Assembly: GCA_900771035.1 (NCBI GenBank)
Contig: CAAGML010000077.1
Span: 1-15,092, forward strand
Direction of reading: 5' to 3'
DNA: 15,092 nt
DNA from: Bacteroidales bacterium
GTDB taxonomy: Bacteria; Bacteroidota; Bacteroidia; Bacteroidales; Paludibacteraceae
The position numbers were made by a program, and so were the translations under genes. Shown piece after piece: positions 7,773 through 15,092 of the stretch (within the stretch, counting starts at the first letter, position 1; each line of letters begins with the position of its first letter). The notes beneath the pieces were generated by a model, which saw only the letters and a program-made list of their open reading frames with translations, did not search any database and was not told the DNA's origin.

Positions 7773-10508
7773 TTAGTGTGCTTCAAGCCAATTGTCGCCC
7801 TCGCCAATGTCAACGCGGAGAGGAACATCAAGCTGGTAAGCCCCCTCCATCTCCTCACGAAGAATGACTTTGAGGCGTTCAACCTCGTCAGGCGGACAGT
7901 TGAAATTCAACTCGTCATGCACCTGAAGAATCATCTCAGCCCTCATATTTTCACGATGCAGACGTTCGTCAATCCTCACCATGGCTATCTTGATAATGTC
8001 GGCAGCTGTTCCCTGGATTGGCGCATTTATGGCATTACGCTCGGCAAAGCCACGGACATTGCCGTTCTTCGAGTTTATGTCAGGCAGATAGCGGCGACGG
8101 TGCAGCAGAGTCTCGACATAGCCGTTGACCTTTGCCTTTTCGATGGCATCATCCATATACCGTTTCACACCGCTGAAATTGGCAAAATAACTGTCAATGA
8201 AATTCTTTGCCTCGGCGCGCGAAATACTCATACGCTCTGACATTCCGAAGACTGACATACCGTATATAATACCGAAATTGATGGTTTTCGCACGTCGGCG
8301 CATATCACTTGTGACATCGTCAATGCCAACGCCAAAAAGAGTAGAGGCGGTGGCACTATGGACATCCTTGTCATCGCGGAAAGCTTTCAGAAGATTCTCG
8401 TCCTGCGAGAAATGAGCCATCAAACGGAGTTCGACCTGCGAGTAATCGGCAGAGATAAATCTCCAACCATCGGTAGGAATAAAGGCCTTGCGAATCTCCC
8501 TGCCCTGCTCACCACGTACAGGGATGTTCTGGAGGTTAGGGCTTGACGAAGAGAGACGACCAGTTGCAGTGACAGTCTGGTTGAAAGACGTGTGCACACG
8601 TCCGGTTTTAGGGTTTATCAGCCGTGGCAGAGCCTCGATGTAAGTGCTGAGCAGTTTCTTCACCCCACGGTATTCGAGAATCTTGCCGACAACGGGGTGA
8701 AGGTTTCGCAACTGCTCAAGGGTCTCCTCGTCCGTGACATACTGTCCTGTCTTGGTTTTTTTCGGTTTATCGACCAGATGAAGTGTGTCAAACAGCAGTT
8801 CGCCCACCTGCCGTGGAGAGCTGATGTTGATACTATCGCCTGCCAATTTCTTGATTTCACGCTCGATGTCGTCCAGTTCGCCGTTCATCTGCTCGCCAGT
8901 CTGCGCAAGTACGAAATCGTCAATCAACACACCGCACATCTCCATACGCGCAAGCACGCTGACAAGCGGCATCTCAACATTTCTGTATAGCGGCATTACA
9001 CCATACTCGTCAAGTTGCGGCATGAGAATATGGTACATTTTCAGAGTCACGTCAGCATCCTCGGCAGCATATTCAGCCACCTTAGAGACAGGCACGTCAC
9101 GCATATTGAGTTGTCCTTTGCCCTTGCCGCCAATCAGTTGCTCAATGTGTATGGTCTGATATTTCATCAGCACTTCGGCGAGGTAGTCCATGCCGTGACG
9201 CATTTCAGGTTGCAGCAGGTAGTGAGCCACCATTGTGTCGTCAATCTCGCCCTTAATCTCAACGCCATAACGCATCATAATCATGATGTCGTATTTTATG
9301 TTATGGCCAATCTTGCCAATATTCCCGTTTACGAGGACTTCACGAAATCTGTCAACAACCTTCTGTGCCTCGTTCTTCATAGCGGGAACAGGCACGTAAT
9401 AAGCCTCATTCTCCTTAATGGCAAACGACATACCGACAAGTTCCGCCGTGGTTGCGTCAACACCCGTTGTCTCAGTATCAAAGGCAAAACGCTCTGAATT
9501 ACTGAGCCTTGCCAAGAGGCTATCTATCTTTTCATCGTTGTCAACACACTCGTAATTATGCTCAATGTCTGATAGTGTCGTGAAAGCACTGATAATCAGC
9601 TCACCCTCCGTAGCTTCTTTGAATAGCGAAGGTTGTAGCTCATTTGCATCCATCTTCTGAAGGAGAGTGCGGAACTCAAGTTCCGTGTATATCTTCGTCA
9701 GTTCAGCCATGTCAGGCTCACGTCGCTGAAAATCCTCCTCGTTGAACTCGACAGGCGCGTTGGTGTCTATCGTGACAAGGAACTTCGAGAAACGGATGTT
9801 TTCAACATTGTCCTCAACCTTCTGGCGCAAAGCACCCTTAATCTGGTCAGTATGTGCAAGCATATTGTCGATGCTGCCAAACTGCTGAAGGAGTTTCACG
9901 GCAGTTTTCTCGCCAACGCCCGGACAACCAGGGACATTATCCGACACGTCACCCATCAGGGCGAGCAAGTCAACCACCTGTGCCGCATTCTGCAAGCCCC
10001 ATTTATCCGCGACCTCCTGTGGTCCCATCTCCTCGGCAGGTTTGCTGCCAATTCCGGGACGAAGGATGTGGATTTTGTCTGTGACCAATTGCCCATAATC
10101 CTTGTCGGGGGTCATCATCAGCACATCGAAGCCCTTTGCCTCCGCTTTCTTTGCCAAAGCGCCAATAACGTCGTCAGCCTCATAACGTGGGACAACGATT
10201 ACAGGGATATTGTGCGCAGCAATGATTTGCTTAACGTATGGTATCGCGAGACGGATGTCCTCCGGGGTTTCCTCACGCGTGGCTTTGTACTCTTTATAGG
10301 CCTCATGACGGAAAGTTTCGCCTCCAGGGTCGAAGACCACGCCTATGTGTGACGGTTCCTGACGCTTGATAACGTCCTCAAGAGTCTTGACAAAACCGAA
10401 AACAGCAGAGGTATTCTGACCTTTGGAGTTGACTCTCGGCATTCTGAGAAAAGCATAATAAGCCCTATAAATCAGTGCGTATGCGTCAAGGAGAATTAGT
10501 TTCTTCAT
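7773..10508 (-). CDS. polA: DNA polymerase I with 5'-nuclease and proofreading domains
   Basis: This 911-residue enzyme fills gaps and removes RNA primers during replication and repair. The N-terminal 5'-3' nuclease domain (about 1-290) shows D8, the YEADD stretch at 109-113, and DVSDNVPG at 187-194. The 3'-5' exonuclease domain (about 330-500) keeps the full DEDDy set: D344 and E346 (DTETTG), D407, Y480 and D484. Proofreading should therefore be active, unlike in Taq. The polymerase domain has motif A D688-YSQVE693, motif B R737/K741/F745/Y749, and motif C H864-D865-E866. The spacing matches E. coli Pol I (928 residues). The ATG at 10508 was chosen because MKKLILLDAY matches the family start, and because the promoter box at 10530-10537 lies inside the longer frame to 10556. 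The gene is divergent from the hydrogenase gene and is followed by the secreted-protein gene. Confidence 0.97.
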   Translation of the reverse strand: MKKLILLDAYALIYRAYYAFLRMPRVNSKGQNTSAVFGFVKTLEDVIKRQEPSHIGVVFDPGGETFRHEAYKEYKATREETPEDIRLAIPYVKQIIAAHNIPVIVVPRYEADDVIGALAKKAEAKGFDVLMMTPDKDYGQLVTDKIHILRPGIGSKPAEEMGPQEVADKWGLQNAAQVVDLLALMGDVSDNVPGCPGVGEKTAVKLLQQFGSIDNMLAHTDQIKGALRQKVEDNVENIRFSKFLVTIDTNAPVEFNEEDFQRREPDMAELTKIYTELEFRTLLQKMDANELQPSLFKEATEGELIISAFTTLSDIEHNYECVDNDEKIDSLLARLSNSERFAFDTETTGVDATTAELVGMSFAIKENEAYYVPVPAMKNEAQKVVDRFREVLVNGNIGKIGHNIKYDIMIMMRYGVEIKGEIDDTMVAHYLLQPEMRHGMDYLAEVLMKYQTIHIEQLIGGKGKGQLNMRDVPVSKVAEYAAEDADVTLKMYHILMPQLDEYGVMPLYRNVEMPLVSVLARMEMCGVLIDDFVLAQTGEQMNGELDDIEREIKKLAGDSINISSPRQVGELLFDTLHLVDKPKKTKTGQYVTDEETLEQLRNLHPVVGKILEYRGVKKLLSTYIEALPRLINPKTGRVHTSFNQTVTATGRLSSSSPNLQNIPVRGEQGREIRKAFIPTDGWRFISADYSQVELRLMAHFSQDENLLKAFRDDKDVHSATASTLFGVGIDDVTSDMRRRAKTINFGIIYGMSVFGMSERMSISRAEAKNFIDSYFANFSGVKRYMDDAIEKAKVNGYVETLLHRRRYLPDINSKNGNVRGFAERNAINAPIQGTAADIIKIAMVRIDERLHRENMRAEMILQVHDELNFNCPPDEVERLKVILREEMEGAYQLDVPLRVDIGEGDNWLEAH

Positions 10509-10529
10509 ACAGTGGTGTGGTTTTGGGTG

Positions 10530-10537
10530 CAAAGTTA
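10530..10537 (-). promoter_or_regulatory. Bacteroidota -7 promoter box for polA
   Basis: Read on the minus strand this is TAACTTTG, an exact TAnnTTTG match. The predicted start of transcription is near 10523-10526, about 16 bases before the polA ATG. CAAA at 10550-10553 and 10554-10557 (TTTG on the minus strand) could be the -33 element, though the spacing is shorter than usual. Confidence 0.6.
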
Positions 10538-10582
10538 CTAATTTTATTGCAAACAAACGGTGCTAATGTCAATTTTTTTTCT

Positions 10583-10590
10583 TAACTTTG
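10583..10590 (+). promoter_or_regulatory. Bacteroidota -7 promoter box for the hydrogenase gene
   Basis: TAACTTTG is an exact TAnnTTTG match, identical to the box facing the other way for polA 45 bases to the left. Transcription would begin near 10595-10598, about 22 bases before the ATG at 10619. An upstream T8 run (10573-10580) precedes it. No clear -33 box was found. Confidence 0.6.
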
Positions 10591-10618
10591 CGGCAAAATT
10601 AAAATCACAGGTAATTGT

Positions 10619-12076
10619 ATGGCTTACAAGAGTAATGTAATGATTGTGCGCCACGGATTGTTGGCAAAGCTGGTAAGGTTATGGTATGAGGGGCGGTTGG
10701 TTGACGACATTGACCACCTTCCAATCAATCTCAGTCCACGTCAGTCCAAAGCCCGTGGACGCTGCTGTATCCACAAAGAGCGAGCAGTATGGAAATACAA
10801 GATGTTTCCACTGTTAGGCTTTGACATGAGTGACGAGAAGGACGAGTTGACACCATTGTCGCACTATGCGAAAGAGGCTTTGGAGCGGCGGCGCAAGTTT
10901 GAGCGCAACATCATGTGCGTGATGGACGAGGCATGTTCGTCGTGCGTACAGGTCAACTATGAGATTTCGAACCTGTGCCGGGGCTGCGTGGCAAGAACCT
11001 GCTACATGAACTGTCCAAAGAATGCCATTCATTTCAAATCGAACGGACAGGCGGAGATAAACCACGACATCTGTATCTCATGCGGCAAGTGCCACGAGAG
11101 TTGTCCTTACCACGCCATAATTTATGTGCCAATTCCTTGCGAGGAGGCTTGTCCGGTGAAGGCAATCTCGAAAGACGAGTTCGGCGTTGAGCATATCGAC
11201 GAGGACAAGTGCATATACTGCGGCAAATGTATGAACGCCTGCCCTTTCGGAGCAATCTTCGACATTTCGCAGGTGTTTGACATCCTCGAGCATATCAAGA
11301 ACCCGGAGCAGAAAGTGGTGGCGATGGTCGCACCTGCCATTCTTTCGCAATACAATGTTGCGAAGGAGCAGATTTACGCCGCAATAAAGGCAATAGGTTT
11401 TGACGAGATAATAGAGGTGGCGTATGGTGCCGACGAGACCACGAGAACCGAGAGTGCCGAACTTATGGACAAACTGGTAGAGGGTCAACATTTCATGACA
11501 ACCTCATGCTGTCCTTCGTACATACAGTTAGTTCAGAAGCACATACCAGAGATGCAGAAATATGTGTCAACGACCGGCAGTCCGATGTATTACACGGCAA
11601 AGTATGCACGCGAGAAATTCCCAGGGACCATAACCGTTTTCGTGGGACCATGCATCGCCAAGCGTAAGGAGGCTATGATGAACCCTGACGTAGATTACGT
11701 GATGACATTCGAGGAGGTAGGCTCAGTGCTTGACGGTTTGGACATCGAGGTTGAGCAGGTTGCGCCAATACATATTGACGAGAAAGCATACCTTGAGAGT
11801 CACGGTTATGCGCATACAGGAGGTGTGGCAAACGCGGTGCAGACGCACCTTGGCAAACATGTGAATTTCGCCGCCGTCAGCAACCTCAACCGCAAGAACA
11901 TAGCACTTCTGAAGGCATACGCCAAAACGGGCAAATGTCCGAACCAGTTCATCGAGGTTATGGCTTGCGAAGGCGGTTGCGTGACCGGTCCTGTAATCAA
12001 CAACCATAAAACGACCTCGCAAGCCCTGTACAACAAAAATCTGGAGGAGCTTGCCAAGAATTACAATAACCAATAA
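10619..12076 (+). CDS. Group B [FeFe]-hydrogenase with ferredoxin-like N-terminus
   Basis: This 485-residue iron-sulfur enzyme is predicted to interconvert protons and H2 using electrons from a ferredoxin-like donor in the cytoplasm. The N-terminal region is cysteine-rich: C106/C109, C120/C123/C128/C132-P, C152/C155/C158/C162-P, C174/C178-P and C198/C201/C204/C208-P, enough for several [4Fe-4S] clusters. The H-cluster motifs follow: TSCCPS at 295-300 (C298 the likely ligand, C297 matching the proton-transfer cysteine), GPCIAK at 343-348 (C345), and MACEGGC at 448-454 (C450, C454). Glycine replaces the methionine of the group A MPC motif, and the GGGQP stretch after the last cysteine is missing; both point to group B rather than the bifurcating group A. 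No HydE, HydF or HydG maturase is in the window. The start at 10619 is about 22 bases after the predicted transcription start. M8 at 10640 is an alternative. The protease gene follows 25 bases after the stop. Confidence 0.9.
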   Translation: MAYKSNVMIVRHGLLAKLVRLWYEGRLVDDIDHLPINLSPRQSKARGRCCIHKERAVWKYKMFPLLGFDMSDEKDELTPLSHYAKEALERRRKFERNIMCVMDEACSSCVQVNYEISNLCRGCVARTCYMNCPKNAIHFKSNGQAEINHDICISCGKCHESCPYHAIIYVPIPCEEACPVKAISKDEFGVEHIDEDKCIYCGKCMNACPFGAIFDISQVFDILEHIKNPEQKVVAMVAPAILSQYNVAKEQIYAAIKAIGFDEIIEVAYGADETTRTESAELMDKLVEGQHFMTTSCCPSYIQLVQKHIPEMQKYVSTTGSPMYYTAKYAREKFPGTITVFVGPCIAKRKEAMMNPDVDYVMTFEEVGSVLDGLDIEVEQVAPIHIDEKAYLESHGYAHTGGVANAVQTHLGKHVNFAAVSNLNRKNIALLKAYAKTGKCPNQFIEVMACEGGCVTGPVINNHKTTSQALYNKNLEELAKNYNNQ

Positions 12077-12101
12077 GCATACAATAAACAAAATGAGTAA
12101 T

Positions 12102-14882
12102 ATGAAACGTATTTTTATCACACTATCTTTGGCGTGGTTGGTATTATTTCCTCTTGCCGCCAACCCAGTAGATGCGAGCAGGGCAAAAGAGATAGCGACA
12201 AATTTCTGGGCCCAGAACTCGGAAAACGCGACAGTCAACCTTGAGAAGGTGAACAATGAGTTCACTAACCTTTACATTTTCTCCACCCGTGACAACATAG
12301 GCTTTGTGATTGTGTCAGCCGACGACAGGGTGTTGCCGGTTATCGGCTATTCGTTCACAAATCCCGTGCGCAGCGACTCACTGCCTGCAAACCTGAAATC
12401 GTGGCTTGTGGGCACAGAGAAACAGATTGAGTGGATGATTGAGAATAACATAGAGCCATCGTCAGAAGTGAGAAGCCAGTGGAAGAGACTTTCGACGCCC
12501 CTCCGCACGAACGCTCCTGCCATTGTCAACGTGGTGAACCCTATGCTCACCACCACGTGGAATCAGTCGCCATACTACAACAACCTCTGTCCATACGACG
12601 GCGGCTACAGGTCAGTCACAGGTTGCGTGGCAACTGCCACCGCACAGGTGATGAAATACTGGAACCACCCTGCGACAGGTCATGGCTCACATTCCTACAG
12701 GTGGAACGGTCAGACGCTATCGGCAAATTTCGGCAACACCACCTACCAATGGAGCAATATGCCTGACGAACTTAATTATTATTCCACTTCAACGGAAGTC
12801 AACGCAGTGGCAACACTGATGTATCATATAGGCGTGGCCTGCGAGATGAGTTACAGCGCAGACGGCAGTGGTGCGGTGTCAACCTCTTTCGGCTATCCCA
12901 CAATAGCATGTGCAGAGAATGCCCTCCGTGACTATTTCAAGTATGACTGGGGGCTGACAAGCGTTGAATACGAGAATTTCGAGGATGGGGAGTGGAAACA
13001 GATTCTCAAGTCAGAGTTGAACCAGTCACGTCCCATCATATACACAGGTGATGACGTAAATTCAGGGCATTGCTTTGTGTGCGACGGTTATAATTCGGCA
13101 GACAAATTCCATTTCAACTGGGGTTGGGGCGGATATTATGACGGTTTCTATGCCATAGGCTCGCTGAATCCAGGCAGCGGCACAGGCGGCACATCGTCAG
13201 GAACGTACAACATAGACAACAGTGCCATAATCGGCATAAGGCCTAACAACTCAACCGCGTCAACCTCAACAATAAACTATTCAGTCAACAACAGCAATTA
13301 CGGCAGCATCGTTGTTCAGGGAAGCACAACGATGAACAACTATTCAGATGAGCCGACGTACCTTATCGCACGGTCAAAGGAGGGTTACCGTTTCACGGGA
13401 TGGAGCGACAACAGTCTTTACAATCCGCGCGGTTTCATAGGCAATGGCGGCAATGTGAGCGTGACGGCGAACTTCGAGCCATGCGGCGGTGACACGCTGT
13501 ATTACTGCAAAGACGGTTATTCGGCTAGTTTCGGCACAGGGAACACGTCAGGCTCGCAATGGTGGGGCGTGAGGTTCCCAGCCTCGCAGCTACAGGCAGG
13601 CAAGACACTGAAGAAGGTTATGCTGTTCAGCTCAAGTTCAGGCTCATATACGCTGCATGTGTATAAAGGCGGCACAAACTCGCCACAGACCTCGGTTTAC
13701 ACTCAGTCGTTTAACATCAGCGGCACAGGGTGGAAGACGTTGACACTGTCAAGCACCCTTGCGATAGATAACACGCAGCCTCTCTGGATTGTGTTCAGCA
13801 GTACGAATATCGATTACCCTGCCGCCGTGACATATTACGCAGGGAACGACGACACAAACTGGTTTGGCGGCACGGGCGGTAACTCATGGTCAACACTCAC
13901 TTCAAGCGGATATTATTATTCGTTGATGATAAAGGCAATCGTTGAAACGAAGACAGGCACATTTTACACTCTCACAGGCAATGTAACCCCATCAAACGCA
14001 GGAATGGTGGAGGGTGCAGGCGAGTATGGCAAGGGTGAGACCGCCACGATTTTCGCCAAGGCAAACACGGGTTACAAGTTCACGGGATGGGAGGACGGTA
14101 CGATGGACCAACCACGCGAGATTGTGATGTCGTCGGACAAAACGGTGACAGCGTCGTTCGCCTCGCTGATGGCTGACACTCTGACCTATTCAGTGACAGA
14201 CGAGAATGTGAACTCAATAGGGACCTCGTCTTCGTATCCAATCTACTGGGCAGTGAGGTTTGACAAGTCCGTACTGCGCAAAGGGCAGAAAATCACCGCA
14301 ATACAATTGTTCGATGTGTCGTCAGCCACTACGTCAATGTACATTTACCGTGGTGGCAATGATGCCCCACAGACGTGCGACAAGGCGTATTCAGGGGTGA
14401 CCACCACAGCCCGTGAGGCATATAACACCTACAATCTTCCTAACCCTTACGCTATTGACGAGACGCAGCCTCTGTGGATTGTGTTCAAGAACGAGGATTC
14501 GTCGTCACATCCATGCGCATACACTCATTATTCGGGCAACAATGACGGCTGTTTCATCTCGGTGGGTGACAATTCGTCATGGGAATCGCTCACAGAGTCA
14601 GACTTTTACGTGTCGTGGATGATAAAGGTTATCACGACAATGGACGGAGGCTCAGGTGTAGAGGAGCTGATTTGCCACTCGAACGAGGTTTATACTTCAG
14701 GACTTGACATCAACGTGGTTACGGAGCGCGACAATGCCTCAATCCGCATCTGCGATATGACCGGCAAGGTGATAGTTTCGGAGAGCCAAGCAGGGACTCA
14801 CGGCAGGTATCAGATGCCTATTGCCGGAATATACGTTGTGACGATTGACGGCAACAGAACCGTCAAGGTGTCAGTGAAGTGA
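12102..14882 (+). CDS. C10 cysteine protease, secreted, with duplicated C-terminal modules
   Basis: This 926-residue protein is a streptopain-family (C10) protease like interpain A of Prevotella intermedia. A signal peptide (about 1-20) and an inhibitory prodomain (about 21-140) precede the catalytic domain (about 141-380). Catalytic C175 sits in TGCVATATAQVMKYW, H323 in SGHCFVCDGY, and N339-W340 in HFNWGWGG. Then a two-part unit occurs twice: an InlB-B-repeat-like segment (391-460 and 621-687, each with FTGW) plus a beta-rich domain (463-615 and 691-846, each with QPLWIVF). The tail (about 853-926; ICDMTGKVI, AGIYVVTIDGNRTVKV) resembles the T9SS type A sorting domain. I start at the ATG at 12102, where the signal peptide begins; 12093 is a possible start, and 12051 would overlap the hydrogenase gene. 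No promoter box is seen in the short gap, so co-transcription with the hydrogenase is likely. No inhibitor gene is adjacent. Confidence 0.93.
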   Translation: MKRIFITLSLAWLVLFPLAANPVDASRAKEIATNFWAQNSENATVNLEKVNNEFTNLYIFSTRDNIGFVIVSADDRVLPVIGYSFTNPVRSDSLPANLKSWLVGTEKQIEWMIENNIEPSSEVRSQWKRLSTPLRTNAPAIVNVVNPMLTTTWNQSPYYNNLCPYDGGYRSVTGCVATATAQVMKYWNHPATGHGSHSYRWNGQTLSANFGNTTYQWSNMPDELNYYSTSTEVNAVATLMYHIGVACEMSYSADGSGAVSTSFGYPTIACAENALRDYFKYDWGLTSVEYENFEDGEWKQILKSELNQSRPIIYTGDDVNSGHCFVCDGYNSADKFHFNWGWGGYYDGFYAIGSLNPGSGTGGTSSGTYNIDNSAIIGIRPNNSTASTSTINYSVNNSNYGSIVVQGSTTMNNYSDEPTYLIARSKEGYRFTGWSDNSLYNPRGFIGNGGNVSVTANFEPCGGDTLYYCKDGYSASFGTGNTSGSQWWGVRFPASQLQAGKTLKKVMLFSSSSGSYTLHVYKGGTNSPQTSVYTQSFNISGTGWKTLTLSSTLAIDNTQPLWIVFSSTNIDYPAAVTYYAGNDDTNWFGGTGGNSWSTLTSSGYYYSLMIKAIVETKTGTFYTLTGNVTPSNAGMVEGAGEYGKGETATIFAKANTGYKFTGWEDGTMDQPREIVMSSDKTVTASFASLMADTLTYSVTDENVNSIGTSSSYPIYWAVRFDKSVLRKGQKITAIQLFDVSSATTSMYIYRGGNDAPQTCDKAYSGVTTTAREAYNTYNLPNPYAIDETQPLWIVFKNEDSSSHPCAYTHYSGNNDGCFISVGDNSSWESLTESDFYVSWMIKVITTMDGGSGVEELICHSNEVYTSGLDINVVTERDNASIRICDMTGKVIVSESQAGTHGRYQMPIAGIYVVTIDGNRTVKVSVK
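13272..13952 (+). repeat. First copy of duplicated two-domain unit in the C10 protease
   Basis: Residues 391-617 of the protease form an InlB-B-like segment plus a beta-rich domain. They are related to residues 621-846 at an offset of about 230 residues. Shared landmarks are FTGW, the Y-x-GG-x-N/D-xPQT stretch and QPLWIVF. DNA identity is high locally: 13773-13797 and 14463-14487 match at 24 of 25 bases. Confidence 0.75.
13962..14639 (+). repeat. Second copy of duplicated two-domain unit in the C10 protease
   Basis: Residues 621-846 repeat the organisation of 391-617: an InlB-B-like segment with FTGWEDG, then a beta-rich domain with YRGGNDAPQT and QPLWIVF, ending SWMIKVI where copy one has SLMIKAI. 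The copies have diverged in protein sequence, so the duplication is old, although individual DNA stretches remain nearly identical. Confidence 0.75.
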
Positions 14883-14905
14883 CGAGAGAAGCCTGTCGGA
14901 TTTTT

Positions 14906-14931
14906 TCGAGGGACGACATATCGAGGGACGA
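14906..14931. repeat. 11-base direct repeat downstream of the C10 protease
   Basis: TCGAGGGACGA occurs at 14906-14916 and 14921-14931, a 15-base period, just after a T6 run and about 25 bases past the protease stop. The function is unknown. Confidence 0.45.
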
Positions 14932-14977
14932 GGTGGCGAGGTTTGTTGTCCACACGAAACGTTGTAGAGCCTGTTAA

Positions 14978-14998
14978 GGTGAGTTCTATAAATTCACC
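14978..14998. repeat. Hairpin-forming inverted repeat downstream of the C10 protease
   Basis: GGTGAGTT (14978-14985) can pair with AATTCACC (14991-14998) across a CTATA loop with one G-U pair. TAA/TTA on the outside (14975-14977 and 15000-15002) extends the stem past one bulged G. No T-tract follows, so it is at best a weak terminator for the hydrogenase-protease transcript. It could instead be a dispersed intergenic repeat. The remaining bases to 15092 are AT-rich and show no supported gene. Confidence 0.4.
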
Positions 14999-15092
14999 GT
15001 TATGTTAGAAATATAAAGATAGGTGGTAAATAAACTTTTTGGTGTTTTTGAAGTTTCTTTTGGCATCTTGCTGATTGTCAGTCGGTCACATA

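Noticed and set aside
9852..10352. 166-codon plus-strand frame inside polA
   Set aside because: It lies opposite the conserved 5'-nuclease domain of polA; its composition is that of an antisense shadow.
14890..14906. T6 run after the protease gene as an intrinsic terminator
   Set aside because: No stable stem of more than about 4 bp immediately precedes the T-run.
14879..14977. 32-codon GTG-started frame overlapping the protease stop
   Set aside because: It includes the 11-base direct repeat and has a rare start, no family resemblance and no independent support.
1..15092. A new defence or mobile system
   Set aside because: The genes are identifiable housekeeping or surface functions. No integrase, transposase, toxin-antitoxin pair, reverse transcriptase or repeat array was found.

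Overview
The window reads as chromosomal DNA from a member of the Bacteroidales (Bacteroidota). Three promoter-like TAnnTTTG boxes are placed just upstream of real starts. Shine-Dalgarno sequences are not evident. Two large secreted proteins end in tails resembling the type IX secretion (T9SS) type A sorting domain, and there is a C10 (streptopain/interpain-like) protease and a group B [FeFe]-hydrogenase. Together these suggest an anaerobic, host- or gut-associated bacterium, perhaps Prevotella-like. Genus cannot be fixed from the sequence alone.

Layout. Bases 2-64 carry the last 20 codons of an unidentified plus-strand gene. After a 207-base gap with one promoter box, sbcD (272-1519) and sbcC (1516-4908) form a translationally overlapping pair encoding the Mre11/Rad50-type nuclease. 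A strong hairpin with an A-tract on one side and a T-tract on the other (5001-5040) lies between sbcC and the convergent minus-strand genes, and probably terminates both. On the minus strand, polA (10508-7773) is followed after 31 bases by a gene for an 895-residue secreted multidomain protein (7741-5054). polA and the next plus-strand gene diverge from a 110-base region with two back-to-back TAACTTTG boxes. The plus-strand unit is a group B [FeFe]-hydrogenase (10619-12076) and, 25 bases later, a C10 cysteine protease (12102-14882). The last 210 bases hold no convincing gene, only a short direct repeat and a hairpin.

How the genes fit together. SbcCD and DNA polymerase I are both DNA-repair and replication functions, but they are in separate convergent units. 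The hydrogenase is a cytoplasmic redox enzyme. The two secreted proteins each sit directly downstream of a cytoplasmic gene with no promoter box visible in the gap, so each may be read from its neighbour's promoter. No gene stretch longer than 300 bases is empty. I found no tRNA, rRNA, CRISPR array, insertion sequence or phage gene, and no convincing sign of a new multi-gene system. The unusual material is in the architecture of the two secreted proteins and in their pairing with housekeeping genes.
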